Source: CAYTLW01 sp964438735 (GTDB lineage: Bacteria > Myxococcota_A > UBA9042). Taken from it: a stretch of 45,260 bases of DNA. Every line of letters starts with the position of its first letter. Positions within the stretch are counted from its first letter, which is position 1. Location: positions 1-45,260 of the forward strand of contig CAYTLW010000058.1 in NCBI GenBank assembly GCA_964438735.1, read 5' to 3'. A program made the position numbers and the translations under genes. Positions 37,238 through 45,260 of this stretch are shown piece after piece. The notes beneath the pieces are model-generated. The model saw nothing but the letters and a program-made list of their open reading frames with translations, was not told where the DNA came from and made no database searches.

Positions 37238-40111
37238 ATGCGCTCGTTCGTGCCCCACTTCGTCTGCAGCGGCGTCTGCGCCTTGTTGGTCCTGGCTTGT
37301 GGTCCTGTCGAGTCCGAGAACGCCGACGCGACCTCGCCCACGGACAACAAGATCGGCGACTGTCCATCGCCTCGGGCAGGGCCCAACACCTGCTGTGGTG
37401 CAGGACAGTGGTATGACAGTGCGGCAGCCGCTTGCCGGCCAGTAGGGCCCCAGGAGTGCGCCGACAGCCTGTTCACCGCGCCACAGGATTGTCTGCCGCG
37501 TTGGTGTGCGGACAGTCGGCCGGCCGGCCACAAAGATTGCCCTGCAGGCGGTCCATGCCTGGTCGGTCGACGCTGCGACCCGGCCGATAGCGAACTGGCC
37601 ACCGCGGGATGTGCGGCCGGCAGCTGGCCTGATCCCGACAAGCCCGGAACCTGTCGGCCAGCCGGACTCGTCGGACAACCCGCGGTCGCCGCCGATGGCA
37701 GCGATCTGAAGATGCCCGCGCCACCGGTCGCGCCGCGCTGGTGCTGGTCGGGTTCGCCGAAGGACGTGGCAGCCTGCGCGGACTGGCGAGCCGACACCTG
37801 TCCTGCCATCGCCGGGCGATGTGATGACGACAGCGCCGGCTGTGCCGCCGGATTGGTGCCTTCAACGTCCAAACCGGGCACCTGTCGGGTGCCGGGCGCA
37901 GCATGGGATTGCCCGCCGGGTTTTGTGACTCAGGGCAGCCCGTCGGGGGCCGCGCCGCCGCTCTGTGTGCCCGATCCGCTCGCCTGTCCCGATGACGCGT
38001 ACGGAGATGAACCGGGCAAGACGGCCAATGTCTACGTGGACGGCCAGGCGGCTCCAGGCGGAGATGGCAGCCGTAACAAGCCGGTGCGGACGCTCTATGA
38101 CGCCTGGCAGAAGGTGCCCAACGGCGGCACCATCGCCATCACCGACGGGGTCTACACGGGCTACCTGACGATGAATCGGCTGGCCAGCATTCGTGGCCGT
38201 TGCGCGGCCAAGGTACGCATCGACAGCCCGGCCGACACCCCAGCCATCGCGCTCATCGCGCCAGGCACCGGCTCAGTGGTTCAGATCTCCGGCGTCACTT
38301 TGAGCGGCATCAGCGCAGGCATGGCCACCGTTGCGCCAGCGGCCATCGAGATGACCGGCGTCTACATCCACAAGGCCAGGTCCGCGGCCATCTCCATCGA
38401 TCACCCGAGCGCGGTATTCACCTTGCGTGACAGCGTCATCAACTCAACGCGCGACCTGGGCGGCCCGGGGGGTTACGGCATCCAGATCGTCAAGGCCAAG
38501 TCCGTCAGGCTTGAACGCGTACGCCTGTCCGACAACCGCGACCATGGCATCCTGGCCAAAGCGCCGAACCTGAAACTGCGCGTCGATGGACTGCGTGTGG
38601 ATGGCACCCGAGCGCGGGCTTCCGATGGCACCGAGGGCGTTGGCGTCGGGCTCTACGGGACCGACAATTGCCGACTGGTCGACGTGAGCGTGCTCGACAA
38701 TCGCACCGCCGGCCTGCGGGTCGCCACGCCGGGTACGAAGGCGACCGTCATCTCGTTGCACGCCGGCCACACACTCGCCGACCCGGCAACGAGCCAATTG
38801 GGTCACGGAGTCGAGGTCTCGGCGAGCGGCGATCTGACGTTGGTGGGAGCGCTTGTCGACCACAATATCGCCTTTGGCGTCAACAACTTCGGCAACCCCA
38901 CAGCGCGCATTGTGGGCGCGTTGCTGGCCCACAACCAGCCGACAGGGAAGGACAAGCAGTACGGGTTTGGCCTCGTGGCGTTAATCGGCTCGCGTGTGGA
39001 CCTGGTGGCCTCGCACGTGTTGGCCAACTACCACGTGGGCGTCGGCGCGGGGGGCGTGGGCACCTTGCTGCGAATCTCCGATACTGTGATTCAGGACACC
39101 CGCCGCCATGCGCTGGGCACGACGATTCCTACGGCCATGCACGCCTACGCTTCCGCCGAGGTCGAACTGCGCAGGGTGCGCCTTAGCGGCACGCCCGGCT
39201 GGGGTGTGGAGGCTCTTGGTGCTGGCACAAGGGTGCGCGCCTGGGAGCTGCTGATCGACAATACCAAGCACGACCCTCACGAAGCTGATCATGGCCGGGG
39301 CATGGAACTGGCTCACGGCGCCGCCGTTGCAGTACACGGCGGGCGCATTACCGGCACCGCTGAAATCGGCGCTCGACTGGACGGGCTGCACAACCGGGCC
39401 CGGCTCGTGGGTGTGCTGATCGACCAGACCATGCCAGACCCCAACGACGGCATCTGGGGGATTGGTGCGGCCGCTGATGGTGGCGCGCGTCTCGACCTGC
39501 TGGGCAGTCGACTGGTCGCCAATCGGCATACTGGGGTGCTGGCCAATCATTCCCCTTCGCACGCTGAAGTGATCGGCTGCCTGGTGACCGACACCACGCC
39601 CACCGCGCTGGCCTCGAGCGTGCCCGAGAAGAGAGAAGCCAGCCACTTTGGTATTGGCATCGGCGCCGTCAACGGCGGCTCGATTGGCGTAGTCAGCTCG
39701 CTCCTTGCACGCAATCACACCGCGGGCATTCTCGCAGTCGCCAGCAAAGCCAAAGTGATCGGCAGCCTGACATTGGACACGCGGGGCGCGGAGTTCTGGT
39801 CGACCGGAACCCTCGACAAGACCAGCCTCGGTGACGGCATCGCCTTGATCAGGGCCGATGGCTCGAGCGTTCGCGACACGGCGACGGTGGGCAATCTGCG
39901 TAGCGGCTTGTTGGTGGACGGCGGAGAGGACATCGAACTGGAGCGCCTGGTGTCTTCTGACAATCTCTTCGGAATCGCCAGGCAGGGCCAGACCAAGGCC
40001 CTGTTGTCGGATGCGGCCAGTTGGGCCAATACTCAGGCGAATCTTGCCGACGAACTCGGGCTGGCGACACCGTCGGCGCCCAAAGTGGTCGTCAGTGCCA
40101 TCAAGCGCTGA
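37238..40111 (+). CDS. Large lipoprotein with Cys-rich head and long parallel beta-helix
   Basis: A 957-residue surface lipoprotein: lipobox VLAC (Cys21), Cys-rich region (about 40-255, with CPSPRAGPNTCCGAGQWYD, GCAAG repeats), then about 28 turns of a right-handed beta-helix (about 265-935). The helix begins with the NVYVDGQAAPGGDGSRNKPV cap and is followed by repeats of the SGVTLSGISAG, VRLERVRLSDNRDHGI, VGALVDHNIAFGV kind. The layout suits a cell-surface adhesin or glycan-binding protein; no polysaccharide-lyase catalytic set is recognisable. A possible -10 box (TAGATT, 37174-37179) precedes it. Confidence 0.85.
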   Translation: MRSFVPHFVCSGVCALLVLACGPVESENADATSPTDNKIGDCPSPRAGPNTCCGAGQWYDSAAAACRPVGPQECADSLFTAPQDCLPRWCADSRPAGHKDCPAGGPCLVGRRCDPADSELATAGCAAGSWPDPDKPGTCRPAGLVGQPAVAADGSDLKMPAPPVAPRWCWSGSPKDVAACADWRADTCPAIAGRCDDDSAGCAAGLVPSTSKPGTCRVPGAAWDCPPGFVTQGSPSGAAPPLCVPDPLACPDDAYGDEPGKTANVYVDGQAAPGGDGSRNKPVRTLYDAWQKVPNGGTIAITDGVYTGYLTMNRLASIRGRCAAKVRIDSPADTPAIALIAPGTGSVVQISGVTLSGISAGMATVAPAAIEMTGVYIHKARSAAISIDHPSAVFTLRDSVINSTRDLGGPGGYGIQIVKAKSVRLERVRLSDNRDHGILAKAPNLKLRVDGLRVDGTRARASDGTEGVGVGLYGTDNCRLVDVSVLDNRTAGLRVATPGTKATVISLHAGHTLADPATSQLGHGVEVSASGDLTLVGALVDHNIAFGVNNFGNPTARIVGALLAHNQPTGKDKQYGFGLVALIGSRVDLVASHVLANYHVGVGAGGVGTLLRISDTVIQDTRRHALGTTIPTAMHAYASAEVELRRVRLSGTPGWGVEALGAGTRVRAWELLIDNTKHDPHEADHGRGMELAHGAAVAVHGGRITGTAEIGARLDGLHNRARLVGVLIDQTMPDPNDGIWGIGAAADGGARLDLLGSRLVANRHTGVLANHSPSHAEVIGCLVTDTTPTALASSVPEKREASHFGIGIGAVNGGSIGVVSSLLARNHTAGILAVASKAKVIGSLTLDTRGAEFWSTGTLDKTSLGDGIALIRADGSSVRDTATVGNLRSGLLVDGGEDIELERLVSSDNLFGIARQGQTKALLSDAASWANTQANLADELGLATPSAPKVVVSAIKR

Positions 40112-40139
40112 CAGACAACGGACAAGAGGAGGCACCCGA

Positions 40140-40658
40140 ATGTTAAAAAGCGCACAGGCAACGGCCAAGAGCTCTCTCCGGTTGGCCACGGCTGGCTTCA
40201 TGGTGGCCTGCCTCGCCAACGGCTGTGCCTCCTGGGAGGATGAAGTTGTCTTCCCGGAGAACTTCCGCGACAGCTATACCAAGGTGGCCGGCTGTTCCAA
40301 GAGCGCTCATCCGGCGGCCGAGTACGTGGAGACCTGGCTGTCGCCCGAAGGCAAGGACGCCTGGGATGCGCTGGTCGTGCAGCTGGCCGACGAGGACACG
40401 ACCACCACCGCCGTGTTCCCGGAAGGCTCCATCTTCGTCAAGGTGCAGTTCGATGACTCCGCGTGCGAGGAGTTGGCCAACTACACGGCCATGAAGAAGC
40501 TGGCGCCAGACACGGCGCCGGACCTCGGCGACTGGAAGTGGCAGTACGTCGGCGACGATGGTGAGTGCAATACCTGCAACGCCGGCCAGGGTTGTGCGGG
40601 CTGCCACAGTCCGTGCAAGCCTGCTCCCTACATGTGCACGAATCCGAACAAGAAATAA
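40140..40658 (+). CDS. Cytochrome P460-like haem lipoprotein
   Basis: A 172-residue probable lipoprotein (Cys29 in LANGC, imperfect lipobox). VVFPENFRDSYTKV, VFPEGSIFVKVQF, YTAMKKLAP, LGDWKWQYVGDDGE and a C-terminal CAGCH (152-156) follow the order of the cytochrome P460 family, which attaches haem c through CxxCH and cross-links it to a Lys. The YTAMKK Lys is a candidate. The family oxidises hydroxylamine or detoxifies NO/nitrogen oxides; assignment here is by motif order only. ATG at 40140 behind AGGAGG, 28 nt after the beta-helix gene. Extra Cys pairs (CNTCNAGQGC) are unusual. Confidence 0.65.
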   Translation: MLKSAQATAKSSLRLATAGFMVACLANGCASWEDEVVFPENFRDSYTKVAGCSKSAHPAAEYVETWLSPEGKDAWDALVVQLADEDTTTTAVFPEGSIFVKVQFDDSACEELANYTAMKKLAPDTAPDLGDWKWQYVGDDGECNTCNAGQGCAGCHSPCKPAPYMCTNPNKK

Positions 40659-40694
40659 GGCCGCATGCCGCGTCTAAATGGCCTGTCGTCGGCT

Positions 40695-42064
<1,370 letters not shown>

Positions 42065-42163
42065 GGCGGACCTGGGGAGGCTGGACGGGGTGGGGGGCGA
42101 CGGTAGCAGTGATGTTGCGGGTCAGCAAAGCGCGCCCAACCGTGCTCGTCATCGGTAGGTCTG

Positions 42164-42172
42164 TGCTACCCT
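42164..42172 (+). promoter_or_regulatory. Putative extended -10 promoter of the Cys-repeat lipoprotein pair
   Basis: TGC-TACCCT matches a TGn-extended -10 box (TAnnnT). Transcription from about 42179 leaves a 57-nt leader to the ATG at 42237 and argues against the GTG at 42180 as start. Confidence 0.4.
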
Positions 42173-42236
42173 GGACGGCGTGCCGATGCCGTCCGTGTAC
42201 CGTCGCCTGCGACTTGGTGTCGCGTTTGCGGGGTCG

Positions 42237-44390
42237 ATGAAGATGAAGAGTCTGCAAACGCGCCTGGCGGTTGGGCGCTGGCCGGTGGCGTCGTCGATGA
42301 TCGTGTCGATGGTGTTGTTGTGCAGTTCCTGCGAGCCTGGCGAAGGCGAGGCCTGTGATGCCCAGAGGCCATGCGCGGAACACCTGACCTGTCTGGATGT
42401 TGGCGAGCGATCGGTGTGCGTGGCGCCGCGCCGCCGTGAGCGGGTGCTTGCCGAGGTGAGCCGCCGCCGTGCAGTGCGGTTGGCGCGACGTTGTGCAGCC
42501 GCAGCGGAGTGCAACGAAGAAGGCCGTTGCGGGGTGCAGGATGGTCGGTGTGCGGCCACGGATCCGGCGCACTGCAGGGCGGCCTCTGCATGTCAGCAAC
42601 AAGGCCGGTGCCACCTGAGTCCGGATGCAGGCTGCTTCGCCGGTGACGTGAATGACTGCACCTCCAGCGGCGACTGCCGGGAACATGGACGTTGCAGGCT
42701 GTACAAGCGTCGTTGCGTGCTGCGCTCCAGTCGGGACTGCCGCAAGCTCAAGGCCTGCAAAGAGGACAAGCGGTGCAATTACCTGCGTAGGCAGGCACAT
42801 CCCAAAGGCGGCCCGAGCGCGCGCGCCCGTTGCGCCAGCAGGGGCGATGCGATTTGTGCTGTCGAGCCGGTGTGCGCGCGCGACGGTCGCTGCACCTGGC
42901 GGGAAGGCAGTTGTCAGGTCGCTGAAGCGGATGACTGCCGGCGTTTCAAGTGCCTGGTCAAACTCGGTGCGCCAGGCGCCGACGGCGTGCGCCCGAAGAT
43001 GACAACTTGCAGCCCCTGCGTCACGGATGGGCGCTGCGGGCTGGTCAACGGGCGCTGCGCGGCGCGCACCGATGCGCATTGTCGGGGTTCCAACGCCTGC
43101 CGCCGCAAGGGCCATTGTACGGCCCGTGGCGGCCTGTGCGTGCTCCACACGTCGGCCGACTGTGCTCGCACCGACGCATGCCGGGAGCGCGGTGCGTGCG
43201 GCTTGAAAGCCGGACGGTGTGTACCCATTCGCGCAGCCCACTGCCTCAGTGCCAACGTCTGCGCCGAAACCGGCCGCTGCTCGCCGGCTGACGGCAGTTG
43301 TACGGCAGACAGCTCCGAGCGCTGCAAGACCTCCAAGGCCTGTGCGCGAGCTGGACTGTGCGTGGCGGTCAAGGGGCTTTGTGCAGCGGTCACCAATGAC
43401 GACTGCGGAAAATCCACAGAGTGTTCTTCTCAGGGTCGGTGTTCGGCTCGAGATGGGCGATGTGTGGTGGCCAGCGACGCCGACTGCGCCCGATCGAAGG
43501 GCTGCAAGCGAGGCGGGCGATGCCGCGCCCACGAGGGAACGTGCCTGTACGATGACCGCGGTTGTCGCAAGACCCTGATGTGTTCCCGGCGTGGTCGCTG
43601 TCAGGCCGGGGTGCCACCGTTGTTGAAGATCCCAGGGGCTCGTCAAGTGCCCGGGCCGGGTAGCACCACGCTCTCCAATACCTGTCGGGCTGCGACGGAT
43701 GCCGATTGCCGTGCTTCGAGCTTCTGCGATTTGCATTCGCGCTGCACCGCACGGCAGGGCGTATGCGTGGTCGGTGGCGGTGCCGACTGCCGGCGCGGCC
43801 ACCCCTGTGCTGATACCGGCCGATGCCGGGCGCCCAAGGATGGCGACCCATGGCGCCCCAGCCGCACGCGGAGAGTCAGGCGCCCAGCGTCCCAGCCCTG
43901 GTTCGAGCGTCCCGCTGTACGGCTGTTGAGCGGCGCGTCCTGGTGTGTGGTCGCGGCTGACAAGGACTGCGCTGCCTCGGCGGATTGCCGCAATCGCGGA
44001 ATGTGCGCCTTCGACCCGGACGAGGAGGGGTGCGTAGCCAACTCCGATGCTGACTGCCGGCGCTCCGTTCACTGCAAGCGATTCGGGCGCTGCACGGCCG
44101 ACTCGCAGATTTGCCTGCCATCGGACGACGCTGACTGTCGCCGCAGCGCCATGTGCAAGTTGGAAGGGTTGTGTAGCGCGCCCGAGGATCCCGAGGAGAG
44201 CGACGAGGAGTCCTGCGTGGCCGGGCCAGGCGATTGCAAGAGGAGCCTGGTTTGCAAGCGCGACGGCCGCTGTGCGGCGGTGGCCGGCGAGTGCATGGCC
44301 ACCAGCGATGCGGCGTGCAAGGCGTCCGAAGGCTGTCGTCTCATGGGTCGGTGCAAGCTGGAGGATGAAGAGTGCACCAGCCCCGACTGA
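42237..44390 (+). CDS. Cys-rich tandem-repeat lipoprotein, copy 1
   Basis: A 717-residue exported protein: hydrophobic signal ending SMVLLCSSC (Cys32), the conserved EPGEGEACDAQRPC head, an Arg-rich helix (about 65-90), then about 24 repeats of an 18-22-residue unit with the consensus DC-x-x-S-x-x-C-(R/K)-x-x-G-R-C-x(4)-G-x-C-V, about four Cys per unit. Occasional insertions break the array (for example the Pro/Gly-rich VPPLLKIPGARQVPG and the WRPSRTRRVRRP segment). This is a disulphide-ladder architecture seen in myxobacterial surface proteins but without known role. The ATG at 42237 is chosen from the promoter position; 42243 is also possible. The C-terminus overlaps copy 2 by 19 nt. Confidence 0.82.
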   Translation: MKMKSLQTRLAVGRWPVASSMIVSMVLLCSSCEPGEGEACDAQRPCAEHLTCLDVGERSVCVAPRRRERVLAEVSRRRAVRLARRCAAAAECNEEGRCGVQDGRCAATDPAHCRAASACQQQGRCHLSPDAGCFAGDVNDCTSSGDCREHGRCRLYKRRCVLRSSRDCRKLKACKEDKRCNYLRRQAHPKGGPSARARCASRGDAICAVEPVCARDGRCTWREGSCQVAEADDCRRFKCLVKLGAPGADGVRPKMTTCSPCVTDGRCGLVNGRCAARTDAHCRGSNACRRKGHCTARGGLCVLHTSADCARTDACRERGACGLKAGRCVPIRAAHCLSANVCAETGRCSPADGSCTADSSERCKTSKACARAGLCVAVKGLCAAVTNDDCGKSTECSSQGRCSARDGRCVVASDADCARSKGCKRGGRCRAHEGTCLYDDRGCRKTLMCSRRGRCQAGVPPLLKIPGARQVPGPGSTTLSNTCRAATDADCRASSFCDLHSRCTARQGVCVVGGGADCRRGHPCADTGRCRAPKDGDPWRPSRTRRVRRPASQPWFERPAVRLLSGASWCVVAADKDCAASADCRNRGMCAFDPDEEGCVANSDADCRRSVHCKRFGRCTADSQICLPSDDADCRRSAMCKLEGLCSAPEDPEESDEESCVAGPGDCKRSLVCKRDGRCAAVAGECMATSDAACKASEGCRLMGRCKLEDEECTSPD

Positions 44391-45260
44391 TCGGCCCACA
44401 GATTGCGCCGCTGCTGGTGCTCGTCCTGTGGGGTTGTGAGCCTGGCGAAGGCAAGCCCTGTGATGCCAGTACCCCCTGCCCGACCGGTTTGAGCTGTGTG
44501 GATACAGGCGAGCGGTCCATCTGCCTGTCGCAGGCGAACGCCGCGAAGGTGGTCGCGGCGGCTCAGCAGGCGTGGCATCGCAGGCGAAGTGCGGCTGTCA
44601 CGGCTCGCTGCAAAGGGAGCGAGGCCTGTCGACAAGAGGGAAACTGCGGCACGCTTGACGGCCGGTGCGCACCGACTGACCCCGCCCACTGTCTGCGCGC
44701 GACGATCTGTGCGAGCGATGGCCGGTGTTCTTACATGCCCGGGCGTGGCTGCGTGGCCCGGGACAAGGCTGCCTGTGCCTCGAGCGCGGCCTGCAAGCAA
44801 TACGGGCGCTGCCGCCTGTCTCGGGGTCGCTGTGTCGTGTCCAGCACAAAGCACTGCAAGGCGGCTGCGGTCTGCAAGAAGGAAGGGCGATGCCTCCGAG
44901 AGTCGCATCGCTTCAGGCGCGGCACAGTGGTGGCGTTCGCACGATGTATTTCGCCCGGCGATCGAAAGTGCATGCAGGCGCCATCGTGTGCGACTGAGGG
45001 GCTGTGTACGTCGGTCGATGGCCGATGTCGGGCGGCCGGAAATGGCGACTGTGCCCGCCAGACATGTCGCGTGTTGAAGTCAGGAGTCGATGGTCGCGTG
45101 TTGCGGAAAGTCTGCAATCCTTGCCGCGACGAGGGGCGTTGCGCCGCCCGGAATGGTCGCTGTGTAGCGGTCGACGATGCCGGGTGTCGAACGTCGAAAG
45201 CGTGTCGAAAGCACGGCCTGTGCACGGCAAGGGACGGTCGCTGCGGCAGTGGCGGCGCCT
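44372..45260 (+). CDS. Cys-rich tandem-repeat lipoprotein, copy 2 (partial, runs off the window)
   Basis: At least 296 residues, still open at the window edge. GTG at 44372 with GGAGG 7 nt upstream, overlapping the end of copy 1 by 19 nt. Signal (IAPLLVLVLWGC, Cys22), head EPGEGKPCDASTPC, then GERSIC, an Ala/Arg helix and the same repeat unit (GSEACRQEGNCGTLDGRC, TDPAHC, CKQYGRCRLSRGRC). It is collinear with copy 1, including the shared TDPAHC and the unusual CN-PCRDEGRC / CSPCVTDGRC interruption, so the two are tandem paralogues. Confidence 0.85.
   Translation, partial: MHQPRLIGPQIAPLLVLVLWGCEPGEGKPCDASTPCPTGLSCVDTGERSICLSQANAAKVVAAAQQAWHRRRSAAVTARCKGSEACRQEGNCGTLDGRCAPTDPAHCLRATICASDGRCSYMPGRGCVARDKAACASSAACKQYGRCRLSRGRCVVSSTKHCKAAAVCKKEGRCLRESHRFRRGTVVAFARCISPGDRKCMQAPSCATEGLCTSVDGRCRAAGNGDCARQTCRVLKSGVDGRVLRKVCNPCRDEGRCAARNGRCVAVDDAGCRTSKACRKHGLCTARDGRCGSGGA

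Noticed and set aside
42180..42236. GTG start at 42180 for Cys-repeat copy 1
   Set aside because: It falls at the predicted transcription start; the ATG at 42237 gives a normal lipoprotein signal.

Overview
The window is uniformly GC-rich bacterial DNA. It carries many exported lipoproteins with cysteine-rich, EGF-like or parallel beta-helix architecture, a Ser/Thr kinase, a class III adenylate cyclase, a calpain-like protease and many GTG starts. This suits Myxococcota or a related former-deltaproteobacterial lineage. That placement is inferred from protein style, not from a marker-gene comparison. About 37 protein genes are packed tightly on both strands. No rRNA, tRNA, CRISPR array or insertion sequence was recognised, and no intergenic gap exceeds 300 bases.

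Layout. 0.1-1.6 kb (-): a small basic protein and a membrane-anchored adenylate cyclase. 1.8-5.2 kb (+): SxtJ-like membrane protein, carbamoyltransferase, a 54-residue DUF5989-type protein and an exported protein. 5.3-10.1 kb (-): a lipoprotein with cysteine-rich, PPC and LAS/MepA-type peptidase regions, then a tight trio of calpain-like protease, beta-helix protein and exported protein. 10.2-13.2 kb: AgmX/PglI-like lipoprotein, a hemerythrin/PqqD-like pair and a degenerate metallo-beta-lactamase-fold protein. 13.2-19.6 kb (-): an MFS/POT transporter and a parC-parE pair; ParC has an unusual low-complexity tail. 19.8-26.0 kb (+): a beta-barrel protein; a three-gene operon of lipoprotein NACHT-type NTPase, secreted trypsin-like protease with a barrel-like C-terminus, and Cys-rich lipoprotein; then macrodomain and SRPBCC genes. 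26.0-28.3 kb (-): Zn-dehydrogenase and purine permease. 28.5-34 kb: SirB1-like protein, membrane Ser/Thr kinase, a frameshifted lipoprotein and small exported proteins. 33.6-40.7 kb (+): Cys-rich lipoprotein coupled to an exported archaemetzincin, aldo/keto reductase, GalE, a giant beta-helix lipoprotein and a cytochrome P460-like lipoprotein. 40.7-42.1 kb (-): a decayed sodium/solute symporter. 42.2 kb to the end (+): two tandem paralogous Cys-rich repeat lipoproteins, the second cut by the window edge.

The strongest candidate for an undescribed system is the 20.8-25.0 kb operon. It encodes a NACHT-like P-loop NTPase with a clear lipoprotein signal, translationally coupled to an exported trypsin-like protease whose catalytic triad is intact. 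Other notable items are an in-frame 75-bp palindrome-bearing tandem repeat in a lipoprotein gene, a related repeat tract in the ParC tail, a Gln in the quinolone-determining Ser position of ParC, and an N-terminal segment on the calpain-like protease that resembles tags of contractile-injection-system cargo.
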